From assembly GCF_947090785.1 (NCBI RefSeq), contig NZ_OX352320.1:1364001-1428000 (forward strand): a stretch of DNA of 64,000 bases. Reading direction: 5' to 3'. The notes under the pieces are model-generated. The model saw only the letters and a list, made by a program, of their open reading frames with translations, had not been told where the DNA came from and made no database searches. This document shows positions 36,461-45,598 of this stretch, in pieces (position 1 is the first letter of the stretch; each line of letters starts with the position of its first letter). Origin of the DNA: Rheinheimera sp. MM224. Lineage in GTDB: Bacteria > Pseudomonadota > Gammaproteobacteria > Enterobacterales > Alteromonadaceae. Both the position numbers and the translations under genes were made by a program.

Positions 36461-37840
36461 CTAACGCTTCAGCGCTTCTTCAATAACCTGACCGTTTTGT
36501 TTGTAAATCACCCCATCTTTCATGACTAAATCAACATGTTGCAACAGATTCATATACTTAAGTACATCGCCTCTTACGGCAATAATGTCTGCGACTTTGC
36601 CTGGTGTCACCGAACCGTATTTGTCCTGCACCCCCATCATCACAGCTGGCCAGTAAGTCGCAGCTCTGATGGTTTCTATAGGATCGAAGCCAAAATCGTC
36701 AACCCAGAGCGCCATTTCATGCCAGGTGGTCTGGCAATGAAATTTCATCGGAATGCCGACATCTGTCCCCACCAGCATGACCACTCCGGTTTCTTTTAGC
36801 TGCTCAATTTTATGTTTTAGTGTGGGTTTGCGCAGCGGCACTAATTGGGTGTAACCCAAATGGCCGGGTTTTTTAATGGACTGTTGAATATCGGCGATAG
36901 TGTCTGGCTTTAAGCCTCTGTGCCAGCAGGTGTTATCTAAATGCTCCGGATTTTTGACTGTATCCTGATAACTCCACAAACCTTCAACAGTAGGCGTCCA
37001 GAACAGCAGGCCTTTAAACATACCTGTGCCAGTGCGTTCCTTAATGGCGGTTAATACATCTTCCGGATAACCCGGTGCTGTGGTGAGGCCAGTGTGTTCA
37101 AAGTTATCAACACCAATTTCTATACCCCGGCGGATTTCATCCGGTTTGTGCGAATGCGCGACAACTTTCATGCCCCGTTTATGGGCTTGCTGCACTATAG
37201 CTTCAGCCACTTCACGTGGCATATCGTCCTGATCAATCAGTTTCACTATATCCATACCGGCGTCGGCTAACTGATTCACTTTTTTTACGGCGTCACTTTT
37301 ATCTTTCACAGCCCAGCGGTAACTTTTTTCCCAATCCCGAACTTGCCATTGTAAGAAAGGGCCAGATGCGTAAAGACTTGGCCCAGGGATCTCATTTTTA
37401 GCCAGTTTGGCTTTGATGATTTGCGTGTCTTCCAGTGGAGCACCTAAATCCCGCACGCTGGTCACTCCTGCCAGCAATAACTGCACTAAACTGGCTGGCA
37501 TAATTTCATCGGCAAAACGGTCTTTGTACTTAGCTTGCCAATGCACATAGTCGGCATGACCGGTCAGTTGGATATGGGCATGGCTTTCCCACAAGCCAGG
37601 CAGCAGATCATGGCCTTCAGTGGAGACTACTTTGTAGCCTTGGGGCACCTGTAATGTATCGACTGAGCCCACTTGTTGAATGATGCCTTCGTCGACCAGG
37701 ATCACGCTATTTCGGATCAGATTTTCAGCCGTACCATCAATCAGCCTGCCACCAACCAGTGCAATTTTTTCCGCAAAAATACTGGTGCTTGTGCCACAAA
37801 GCACAAGACTAACCATCAGTGAAATAACATGTTTTTTCAT
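36461..37840 (-). CDS. Exported amidohydrolase-family enzyme
   Basis: A 459-residue protein with a signal peptide ending IFAE and AGGGGCGTT before its start. The metal site is intact: LPGLWESHAHIQ (HxH), GMDIVKLID (Lys), VVAHSHKPDE and VDNFEHTGL (His), and VGTDVGIP (Asp). VTPGKVADIIAV is the C-terminal family motif. The substrate is not known; relatives include prolidase-like and imidazolonepropionase-like enzymes. It differs from the first exported amidohydrolase at 11344, so the window encodes two. Confidence 0.88.
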   Translation of the reverse strand: MKKHVISLMVSLVLCGTSTSIFAEKIALVGGRLIDGTAENLIRNSVILVDEGIIQQVGSVDTLQVPQGYKVVSTEGHDLLPGLWESHAHIQLTGHADYVHWQAKYKDRFADEIMPASLVQLLLAGVTSVRDLGAPLEDTQIIKAKLAKNEIPGPSLYASGPFLQWQVRDWEKSYRWAVKDKSDAVKKVNQLADAGMDIVKLIDQDDMPREVAEAIVQQAHKRGMKVVAHSHKPDEIRRGIEIGVDNFEHTGLTTAPGYPEDVLTAIKERTGTGMFKGLLFWTPTVEGLWSYQDTVKNPEHLDNTCWHRGLKPDTIADIQQSIKKPGHLGYTQLVPLRKPTLKHKIEQLKETGVVMLVGTDVGIPMKFHCQTTWHEMALWVDDFGFDPIETIRAATYWPAVMMGVQDKYGSVTPGKVADIIAVRGDVLKYMNLLQHVDLVMKDGVIYKQNGQVIEEALKR

Positions 37841-38058
37841 AACGCCCCTAAATTGTTTTATTTTTAGTCAATTTAAAGTAACTGGCGAACAGAGGGATAT
37901 CAATGCGGTTCAACTGATATTACAGCGCAGTGGACTAGAGTTGAGTTTCTACCAGAATCTCAGACAGCTGAATATTTTTCCTTACAGTTTTATATACCTT
38001 GTCATCTTCAGTTCAGCCACACTGACTGCATTCACTCAGGTCGACACGGAAAATAAAG

Positions 38059-38607
38059 ATGAACGATCAACCATTTAAACTTCACCGCTTGTTGCTGGTG
38101 GCTGCTGCCAGTCTTTATATCTGGGTTTTACTGGCCTTTGAGCACTATAACGGTGGAGTGGTCAGTCATCATTTATTACACAGAGAAGATTTACCTGCTA
38201 TTTCAAACTGGTGGGGAGCTGTGGTACTGCCTTTGCTGAGCTGGTTTTTAACAGGACGTATCTATAAGCGGGTAGTGACGGCTTATCCCTTTGCTGTGCT
38301 GGCGGGTTTTATAGCTGCTTTGCTGTTTGGTGTTTTGCTTTCAGTATTATTTGTGTATCAGCAGCAACAGATGTTATCGGGCTTGATGCTCAGTCTGCCT
38401 GTGCTGGCATTGATATTCCCACTGTACCGTGCTGAATTTTTATTAGGTTTTGTGCTGGGGATGTGTTTCACCTTTGGTGTGTTAATTCCTGTAGGGGTGG
38501 GTACTTTGGTGGTACTGATGTCCTTTATTTTGCATAAAACCTTGCGACCTTTGCTGGGTTACCTGTTTGGTTTTTTTGCAGGTTCACGAGGTTCGACTAT
38601 CGGCTGA
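38059..38607 (+). CDS. Multi-pass membrane protein, function unknown
   Basis: A 182-residue protein with five or six hydrophobic segments and a short N-terminal cytoplasmic part (MNDQPFKLHRLLLVAAASLY). I do not recognise the family. The C-terminal RPLLGYLFGFFAGSRGS is basic and Gly-rich. It lies 103 bp before a CstA-type transporter gene in the same direction, so a shared transcript is possible. Confidence 0.65.
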   Translation: MNDQPFKLHRLLLVAAASLYIWVLLAFEHYNGGVVSHHLLHREDLPAISNWWGAVVLPLLSWFLTGRIYKRVVTAYPFAVLAGFIAALLFGVLLSVLFVYQQQQMLSGLMLSLPVLALIFPLYRAEFLLGFVLGMCFTFGVLIPVGVGTLVVLMSFILHKTLRPLLGYLFGFFAGSRGSTIG

Positions 38608-38710
38608 TGTCTGAAATCTCGTTGCTGTGCTAAGGTATTGATATTCATGCGAAGGTGCGGTTAAAGCTGCATCAGCTCTGTTATCAGTATCATCAGAGGG
38701 ATCTATCCTT

Positions 38711-40177
38711 ATGCTTATCTTTTTTATCAGTATTGCGCTGCTTATTCTGGGTTATAAATTCTACAGTCCTTTTGTTGAAAAACAGGCGGGTATAGATCCT
38801 GAAGCCATCACACCACAAGAACGTTTTAATGAAGGCGTGGACTATGTTGCTATCAGCCCTTTTAAAGCTTTTTTAATTCAGTTTTTAAATGTCGCCGGGG
38901 TAGGGCCTATCTTTGGCCCCATTTTGGGCGCTTTATATGGCCCTGTGGCTTTAGTCTGGATCGTCATTGGTAACATCATAGGTGGCGCAGTTCACGATTA
39001 TTTTTCTGGTGTGATGAGCATCAAAGAAGACGGGAAAAGTTTACCCGAAATAGCAGGCCATTATTACAATGTTGTTTTTAAAGGTTTTATGCTGGTGTTT
39101 ACCGCCATGCTGCTGTTTTTTGTTGGTGTAGTTTTTATTATGAGCCCGGCCGGGCTGTTAAGTAATCTGTCTTACTTTGAAGGTACTTTTTTAGCCGGCA
39201 ATACTTTTTGGGTGCTGTTGATCCTGCTGTATTACTTCCTCGCTACTTTGTTGCCTATAGATAAAATCATTACCAAGTTGTACCCGGCTTTTGGTGTGTT
39301 GATGATAGTGATGACGACTTTAATAGCCGGTGCTTTATTAATGGAAGCACCGCATTTGCCGCAAGTGACAGATATTTTCGCTTATTTTGATGGCCATCAT
39401 GAACACGATTTTTTAACGCCTAATGCCGATGGTTTACCTGTCTGGCCTTTGTTGTTTTTAACTATTACCTGTGGTGCTATCAGTGGTTTTCACTCCACTC
39501 AGGCGCCTATTATTGCCCGCTGTTTAACCAATGAAAAATACGTCAGGCCTGTGTATTACGGCGCTATGGTCTGTGAAGGTATAGTGGCTTGTGTCTGGGC
39601 TCTGGCTGGTGTTGCAGCTTTCCCTGGTGGTTATCCTGAGTTAAAAGCTATGCTGGATTTAGGTGGACCAGGTTTAGTGGTCAATCATATTGCCACTGGT
39701 TATTTAGGGGTATTAGGCGGTGTCATGGCTATTGTGGCCGTGGCAGTCTTTCCTATTACGTCCGGTGATACAGCCTTTCGTTCATTACGTTTAACCATAG
39801 TGGATGCCTTTAATATTCCACAAAGCCTGCGAAACAGACTGTTATTGTCAGTACCTATTCTGGCTATTGCGTACTTTATGACGCTGCTGGATTTCTCGCT
39901 GATTTGGCGTTATTTCGCCTTCTCCAATATGTTGTTATCCACCAGCGTATTGTGGCTGGCGACTAAGTATTTGTTCGACCGTGGCACTTTACACTGGATT
40001 GCCAGTATTCCTGCTGTGATTGGTACTAGTATGACTGTGGCTTATATAGCAACTGCCAGTATAGGTTTGAATTTACCTATGGACTACAGTAAACCTATAG
40101 GGGTTGTAGTCGCTGTAATAGGTTTGATTGGATTGGTGATTGCACATAACAGAAAAGCAACTGCAGCTTCGGTTTAA
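38711..40177 (+). CDS. Short CstA-family carbon-starvation transporter
   Basis: A 488-residue membrane protein of the CstA family. Typical stretches are FLIQFLNVAGVGPIFGPILG, VWIVIGNIIGGAVHDYFSGV and CGAISGFHSTQAPIIARCLT. Full-length CstA and BtsT proteins are about 700 residues; this is the shorter subfamily. CstA proteins import pyruvate or peptides during starvation. GAGGGATCTATCCTT precedes the start. The transport substrate cannot be read here. Confidence 0.88.
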   Translation: MLIFFISIALLILGYKFYSPFVEKQAGIDPEAITPQERFNEGVDYVAISPFKAFLIQFLNVAGVGPIFGPILGALYGPVALVWIVIGNIIGGAVHDYFSGVMSIKEDGKSLPEIAGHYYNVVFKGFMLVFTAMLLFFVGVVFIMSPAGLLSNLSYFEGTFLAGNTFWVLLILLYYFLATLLPIDKIITKLYPAFGVLMIVMTTLIAGALLMEAPHLPQVTDIFAYFDGHHEHDFLTPNADGLPVWPLLFLTITCGAISGFHSTQAPIIARCLTNEKYVRPVYYGAMVCEGIVACVWALAGVAAFPGGYPELKAMLDLGGPGLVVNHIATGYLGVLGGVMAIVAVAVFPITSGDTAFRSLRLTIVDAFNIPQSLRNRLLLSVPILAIAYFMTLLDFSLIWRYFAFSNMLLSTSVLWLATKYLFDRGTLHWIASIPAVIGTSMTVAYIATASIGLNLPMDYSKPIGVVVAVIGLIGLVIAHNRKATAASV

Positions 40178-40183
40178 ATGAGT

Positions 40184-40220
40184 AACACAGACAGCAGGCT
40201 GAAGTGCTGCTGTCTGTGTT
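40184..40220. terminator. Bidirectional terminator between cstA-like gene and CHAT operon
   Basis: AACACAGACAGCAG and CTGCTGTCTGTGTT make a perfect 14 bp stem with a 9-base loop, between convergent genes. Confidence 0.9.
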
Positions 40221-40225
40221 TATCC

Positions 40226-42184
40226 TTATAGATCTTCAGTGAGTGCGTCCACAGCAACTTGTGCCAAATCGGCCCAAATCGGGCTTTGCCATTCCAGTAG
40301 ATAACGGCCAAATTGTCTTTTAGTAGATAAAATCGGAAATCTATCAGCTAAAGGCTCATCCAGCATGGCCTTGCAGTAATCGCTGATCTGCTTTTTCAGC
40401 TCTTCAGGTTTTGCTGTGTCAGTGTGATAAACCGAATGCAACAACGTCAGCTCAGCTAATGTCGCCAGCACATAAACTTTGTCTTTGCCTGTGCTAAGGC
40501 TCTTTTTCCATTGGGTCATTTCAAGCGCTGCACACCAGGTGGTGCCGTATTTGTCCGACAGCTTTTGTAAACCTGCTGCATCGTCTGTTCTGTTGCGAAT
40601 GGCAATGATGGACAAATATTGTGTCAGCATCCAGTGGTTGGCCTGATCGATGGTCCAGGCGGCCTGATAAAACTCAAAACAGCATTTATAGGCCTGCTGT
40701 GCCTCTTTTTCGGCGCCAATTAAATCCAGTGCTATGCCAATACGTTTTTCGCTGGCGGCGCTTAACCCCATACGCATCGACCATTCTTCTTTGGTTAAAT
40801 GATCATGCGGCTCATCGCGCCACTCTTTCAGCTCCTGCCGTATCGCTTCGGATAAAGCAGTCAACTCCTGGTGCACGTCAGTCTGTTCATCTGAGCTTGC
40901 CATGCCTTGGGTGATGGTTTTAACCAGCTCATCAATACGGTCAAACTTCACTTCAATTTTGCGCTGGGTTTGTGTCGCATGAAATTGCTGCACCTGCAAG
41001 GCAAAGTCGGGTGGAATAGTAGCGTAAGCCACTATGCTGGCCCAGTCGTGGGTTTCAGGCGCGTCAGTGCGTAAGCGCTGACGTAATTCGTGTAATACCC
41101 AACGAGGGTCGTCACCTTTGAGTAATCCGCTGTACAGCACTTTGGCTGCTATAGCCGAGGCTTTCATCCAGAGTGGAAACTGTGAGGCAATGACCCAAGG
41201 AATGCCGGAGCTATTGAGTTCATGCGCTATGCTACCGCCAGGTGTTAATACCGAGTTGATATTGCCTGAATCACAAGTGGCTAAAGTAACTACAGTTGGA
41301 CGGCAGTGAGTGGTACCTAACGCATCATTCGCAGTCAAGGCTACTGCCAGTCGTTCACCGTCAACCACATCAATTTGCTCAGGGCCTGCCTCGCTGCAAA
41401 GCGCCACGCCATAATGCTCATCACCGGATTCCTGATAAGGTGCACCATGAGCCAGAATATGCACATGAGTAAACTCTTGTGTGGCACATAAGGTGCGTAA
41501 TTGCTCAAGTGTCGCTTGTGGTAATACCGTCAGCAGCTTTTTCACTTCGCTGATGCGTTCCTCCGGACTATCTTTTAGTTTCACCCAGGGTTCTATGGCT
41601 TCACGCAGCGCCTGCAAATGCGACTGCGAGGGCACATAACTGCCCGCTGGCGCTGCAAAAGCAAACAGAATTTTGGGTGTTCTGGCCCAGTTCATTGGCA
41701 AAGGACGACCACGGCGTACTTCGCGGGTGATGGAGATTGGAGTGCGCATTTGCAAAAACAAAGGTGCACCAGTACCAGGGAAACCATCAGCTGCAATAGC
41801 GGCTTCAAAAGGCAATAAACCCAGTTCAAAGGCTGACATCGATAAACTTAAATGCACCAGACTACTTTTGTCTGCCGCAGCCGCGCCCAGTTCGGAAATC
41901 AACGCCGGTACTTCAGCAAAAATGCGACCCAGACTTTCGCCTATATCCCGAAGTTCAGCCTGACGCTGATCATCGGTGGCCGGATCTTTATCCAGCGGGT
42001 ACTTCAACCGCTTTAATCGCATCAGCAACTGGCGGTGTTCATAAGGGATATTGATGGTGACAGGGCCGTCTGAACCACAAAGCGCGATGTAGTTAGTTAA
42101 AGGCGACAATAACTGGTTGTGAGTAGGGCCTGCTCTTAACAGTTCAAGCTTTACGCTGCGAATTTCGGTGCTTTGCGCTTTCAT
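40226..42184 (-). CDS. CHAT-domain protease with helical C-terminal region
   Basis: A 652-residue protein from the ATG at 42184 (GAGAGGTCTTAAC upstream; longer frame to 42244 overlaps the previous gene). The caspase-like CHAT domain covers about 100-420, with FTHVHILAHGAP (His246) and VVTLATCDSG (Cys304) as the catalytic dyad. Residues about 430-652 are helical and TPR-like (CCFEFYQAAWTIDQANHWML). CHAT proteases cut protein partners in defence and cell-death pathways, such as Craspase and gasdermin systems. No signal peptide or membrane segment is visible. It is the last gene of the six-gene operon, one base after the phosphoesterase stop. The substrate may be an operon partner. Confidence 0.88.
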   Translation of the reverse strand: MKAQSTEIRSVKLELLRAGPTHNQLLSPLTNYIALCGSDGPVTINIPYEHRQLLMRLKRLKYPLDKDPATDDQRQAELRDIGESLGRIFAEVPALISELGAAAADKSSLVHLSLSMSAFELGLLPFEAAIAADGFPGTGAPLFLQMRTPISITREVRRGRPLPMNWARTPKILFAFAAPAGSYVPSQSHLQALREAIEPWVKLKDSPEERISEVKKLLTVLPQATLEQLRTLCATQEFTHVHILAHGAPYQESGDEHYGVALCSEAGPEQIDVVDGERLAVALTANDALGTTHCRPTVVTLATCDSGNINSVLTPGGSIAHELNSSGIPWVIASQFPLWMKASAIAAKVLYSGLLKGDDPRWVLHELRQRLRTDAPETHDWASIVAYATIPPDFALQVQQFHATQTQRKIEVKFDRIDELVKTITQGMASSDEQTDVHQELTALSEAIRQELKEWRDEPHDHLTKEEWSMRMGLSAASEKRIGIALDLIGAEKEAQQAYKCCFEFYQAAWTIDQANHWMLTQYLSIIAIRNRTDDAAGLQKLSDKYGTTWCAALEMTQWKKSLSTGKDKVYVLATLAELTLLHSVYHTDTAKPEELKKQISDYCKAMLDEPLADRFPILSTKRQFGRYLLEWQSPIWADLAQVAVDALTEDL

Positions 42185-42185
42185 G

Positions 42186-43796
42186 TTAAGACCTCTCAAA
42201 TTGCTTGATAATTTGCGGCTCGCCCGTGCCATCACCCAGCACATGAGTCAGGCTACCGATGGCACCTGTAGTCGTTTTTTTAATAGAAACGGCGCTGGTT
42301 TGGTTCATCACAAAAGGCTGGCCACCAAAACTGGCGTTATCGATGCTTTCCATTTTTCCGTCGATCAGTATTTTGTATACGGGCTGAAAAGCCGCCTGAT
42401 CTTTTAGCATCTCCGGCGTAAAACTCAGTAAACGGATCCAGGTGCCGCAGTTAAAATAATAACGGCCTGAACCCATGTCGATGGCGCGCTCCAGATGGGT
42501 ATGGCCTGTGACAAGAAAGTCGATGCCATTGCCAACTGCTGCAGTCACTTCTTTGTAGGTGTCGTCTTTGTCGTTGATATCAAAGGTTTTATCGCCGGAC
42601 AACCAGTCTTTCATCGCACGGCGTAAGGCTTCATCTTTGGGAATATTGCGGATCCAACCAGTTAAACGGTCAAAAATCAGCTGGCCAGTGCCCAGTTGCC
42701 CATCCTGTTCAAACAGCTGAGCATTAGGGGTACCAAGGTTTTGTTCGGCTTGCAGTAGCATGGCATCCACCGCCTGACTACCTGCACTGGCGTAAGTTCT
42801 CATACCTTGTGTCAGGTTGCTGCCAAGCACTTGCGTTAGTTGAGGTGAGGTGGCGCTTTGTTCTTCATGTGTCTGAAAACCATCCATCGACAAGCGTTGA
42901 TTGACTTGTCCGCCGTCTACTGTTTTTCGTCCTACTATCGACAATAAATCGCCGATTTTTTTCGCCTGTGATGGATCCAGCACCACTAGGGTGCCTACAG
43001 CGGCCTGAGTTTCAGGTTTGAGCAGGTCAATCCATTTGTACTTTTCTTTGACCTGATTCATCACCTCTTTCACCATACGGGTGCCTGCATTAGGTATCCA
43101 TTCCTGCTGAGTTAAAGTGCGGCCAGCATTGAGGCGTCGGCCCACTTTGGCTAAGTCTTCGTATCTGTTGAAATTCCATGGGTCTACTTCATTGCCATGA
43201 GTGCAATACACTGTAGCGCCACCTACAGTGCAGCTAAAACCTGCACCTATAGTGGAAAACTCAATACTGGCGCGTTTTTGCGGATTGTCTCCGGCCAGAC
43301 GCTGCTGGATCAGGCGCTGCACTACGGGAAAGGAAATCTCTACATCGTGATTGCCGATAATAAACACCAGGGTGCGGCGTTCCAGTGCGACAAAAGCCGC
43401 CAGCGCCGCCCAAATGCCGGAGAAGGATGGGTTCGCCATAATGCTGCTGACCACTTCAACGGCTCTGTCGACCATAATGTAATCAGAGGATTTTTCAGCA
43501 AGCGTATCAAACACATCACCGTTGAGTACCAAAGCCACCTGACCTGCAGGGTTTTGCTTGCCGACCCACTGAATATAACCAGCCAGTCTTTTGGTTTCGC
43601 GCAGCACCTGAAAACTGGGTTCAGCGCCGCCCATATGGATATCGGAAATCACATGCACTTCGTCATAAGCAGGAAAATTGCTCATTGGGGTCAACCTCGT
43701 CGACACTTGGGGAGCAGCATTGCTGCCGCTCTGTACTTTAAAAAGTTGGCGAAACAGAGAAAGCAGCCATGTCACTGGTTTTGTGTAGCTTGGCAT
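42186..43796 (-). CDS. Metallophosphoesterase of the CHAT operon
   Basis: A 536-residue protein. Calcineurin-like blocks: VHVISDIHMGG, LVLNGDVFDT, FIIGNHDVE, VYCTHGNEVD and FLVTGHTHLERA, which resemble the LpxH/YbbF layout more than the exported enzyme at 27180. A long insertion (about 200-390) separates the last two blocks. There is no clear signal peptide; an alternative start at residue 38 (43685) has no ribosome site. It probably cleaves a phosphoester or pyrophosphate in the cytoplasm. The gene lies 12 bp after the GMC oxidoreductase and 1 bp before the CHAT gene. Confidence 0.87.
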   Translation of the reverse strand: MPSYTKPVTWLLSLFRQLFKVQSGSNAAPQVSTRLTPMSNFPAYDEVHVISDIHMGGAEPSFQVLRETKRLAGYIQWVGKQNPAGQVALVLNGDVFDTLAEKSSDYIMVDRAVEVVSSIMANPSFSGIWAALAAFVALERRTLVFIIGNHDVEISFPVVQRLIQQRLAGDNPQKRASIEFSTIGAGFSCTVGGATVYCTHGNEVDPWNFNRYEDLAKVGRRLNAGRTLTQQEWIPNAGTRMVKEVMNQVKEKYKWIDLLKPETQAAVGTLVVLDPSQAKKIGDLLSIVGRKTVDGGQVNQRLSMDGFQTHEEQSATSPQLTQVLGSNLTQGMRTYASAGSQAVDAMLLQAEQNLGTPNAQLFEQDGQLGTGQLIFDRLTGWIRNIPKDEALRRAMKDWLSGDKTFDINDKDDTYKEVTAAVGNGIDFLVTGHTHLERAIDMGSGRYYFNCGTWIRLLSFTPEMLKDQAAFQPVYKILIDGKMESIDNASFGGQPFVMNQTSAVSIKKTTTGAIGSLTHVLGDGTGEPQIIKQFERS

Positions 43797-43808
43797 CTGT
43801 CAGGCCTG

Positions 43809-45533
43809 TTAGAGTTCTGCTGTTGGCGCTATGCCGGTAATACCCTCAGCCACCCGTTCAGATACTGCGCTGATGGTCGCTATAGGGTTGGCGCCTACAG
43901 CTGTAGGCAACAAGGAACCGTCTGCCACATACAAGCCGCTGTAACCAAAGACCTGACCAAAAGTAGCCAGTTGTGCACTGGTGACACCTTGCTCCGGGCT
44001 ATCCGCCAAACGACAGCCACCCAGCGAATGCACTGTGACGTTACGCCGCATAGGCCAGAGCCAGTTCGGCATTGGAATAAAAGCTTTACCGCCGCACCAT
44101 TTTTTAAAACGCTCCCCTGTGGCCAGAATGGCGTTGTACAAGGACATGCTGTTTTTATAAGGCCACTTCACATGCAAATAACCTTGTTTATTCAGCGACA
44201 TCACCCCGTCGCCTTTATCCAGGCCCATGCACAGCAGGACGCTGGTGGTATAGGACAAGTCATTTTTAAGCAAAGACGTTAAGGCATAACCCAAATGGCC
44301 TGTACTAATGCCATGTACAAAGCGGGCAAAAGCCAGGCGTATAGTGCGAAACAGCACCCGCAGTTGAGACGCGCCGGGTTTTACCCCTTCGGTGTACCAG
44401 GCTGCAAAATTTGGGTAGCTGGCATCTTCAAGAATAAAAGCTTTGCTGCGGTCGAAGTTTTTAAACAGGTTGTAGTCTGTGCCTTGGGTGATCACAGGGC
44501 CATAATTTGGATCTGCTGGTTTGTCGCCCTCAATCACAAAAGATAAAAAGTCGCCGTTACCGGAAAAGTGCCGGCCTAATTGCTGGCTGATATTGGGTAA
44601 GGTTTTATGCAGATCGCGACAGCGCATCAACAGCTCGTTGGTACCCAAAGTTCCGGCCGACACCACCACACGGCGGGTCAGGGCGCTGCATTCTTTATGC
44701 GCATCTTTTAAATCCTGCCAGTAGACCCGGTAACCAAATTCACCATTCATCGCCGGGTTATCCTGGCCTGATGCATCGATAGGTACTATTTTTTGCGCCA
44801 GCACCTGAGTTTGAATATGGGCCTGGTACCTGTGTTCGGCTACATGTAAGTAGTTTAAATCCAACGTATTTTTTGAATGGGTGTTACAGCCCACATCACA
44901 TTCAGCGCAGTAAACGCAGGAGGTTTGCACTGCGCCATAACGGTTTTTCTCCTGCACACCTATAGGAGTTGGATTGTCAAAATCGTTGCCAAAAAACACA
45001 TTGATATCCAACAGCTGAGAGTCATGGCCATCGGCTTTGGCGAAGTTTTGAAATAACTCGGTGCGGACAATTTTGCGCCGTGGCTCGTTATTTTGTGGAA
45101 TGGGCCGTGCACCCAATACTTGTTTGGCAATGGCGTAATAAGGCTGTAACACGTCTTTTTGCGCGTTGGCTGGCCAGTTGCTGTCGAACACTTCATCCGG
45201 CGGTTGCAAAAACACGTTAGCGTAAATGAGTGAGCCACCGCCTAAGCCAGCACTGATCACTGCATCCATATGATCAAAATTACGGATATCGAATAAGCCG
45301 TGGCATTCTTCGCCTTGCAGTTTGTCTGGCATATCGCGTTTTTCTTGCGGAATATTCCAGAAATTGCGCGCCATGTCGTGGGGAGAGCGGGCAAAGGATC
45401 CCATAGGATATCGTTTGCCTCGTTCCAGTAATAACACTTGTCCTGGCCATTTTTTTGATAGACGGCAGGTGTTGATAGAACCACCAAAACCACTGCCAAT
45501 CACTATGGCTTCATAATCGTACTGAATACTCAT
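43809..45533 (-). CDS. GMC-family flavoprotein oxidoreductase, cholesterol-oxidase-like
   Basis: A 574-residue protein. The FAD Rossmann motif is AIVIGSGFGGSINTCRLS, followed by LLLERGKRYPMG, VISAGLGGGSLIYANVF and the C-terminal NVTVHSLGGCRLAD with VADGSLLPTAVGANPIATIS, all as in cholesterol-oxidase-like GMC proteins. A cysteine cluster (SCVYCAECDVGC) sits near residue 210 and is found in this subgroup. It oxidises an alcohol; a sterol or other lipid alcohol is possible but not shown. It is encoded in the operon with a patatin, a hydrolase and a CHAT protease. Confidence 0.9.
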   Translation of the reverse strand: MSIQYDYEAIVIGSGFGGSINTCRLSKKWPGQVLLLERGKRYPMGSFARSPHDMARNFWNIPQEKRDMPDKLQGEECHGLFDIRNFDHMDAVISAGLGGGSLIYANVFLQPPDEVFDSNWPANAQKDVLQPYYAIAKQVLGARPIPQNNEPRRKIVRTELFQNFAKADGHDSQLLDINVFFGNDFDNPTPIGVQEKNRYGAVQTSCVYCAECDVGCNTHSKNTLDLNYLHVAEHRYQAHIQTQVLAQKIVPIDASGQDNPAMNGEFGYRVYWQDLKDAHKECSALTRRVVVSAGTLGTNELLMRCRDLHKTLPNISQQLGRHFSGNGDFLSFVIEGDKPADPNYGPVITQGTDYNLFKNFDRSKAFILEDASYPNFAAWYTEGVKPGASQLRVLFRTIRLAFARFVHGISTGHLGYALTSLLKNDLSYTTSVLLCMGLDKGDGVMSLNKQGYLHVKWPYKNSMSLYNAILATGERFKKWCGGKAFIPMPNWLWPMRRNVTVHSLGGCRLADSPEQGVTSAQLATFGQVFGYSGLYVADGSLLPTAVGANPIATISAVSERVAEGITGIAPTAEL

Positions 45534-45598
45534 GTTGTTCCCTCATTCGGATAAGCCAGCTCTGCATCCGGCCTTTTGTCTTTAGCTATTTGTTGCTG

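Noticed and set aside
37841..38058. Possible coding remnant in the gap before the membrane-protein gene
   Set aside because: A plus frame gives a somewhat amphipathic peptide, but it runs on from antisense of the amidohydrolase gene and I recognise no family.
43197..44282. Long plus-strand open frame (361 codons) opposite the GMC and phosphoesterase genes
   Set aside because: Both opposite genes carry full family motifs; the plus frame has no ribosome site or recognisable domain and is a codon-bias shadow.
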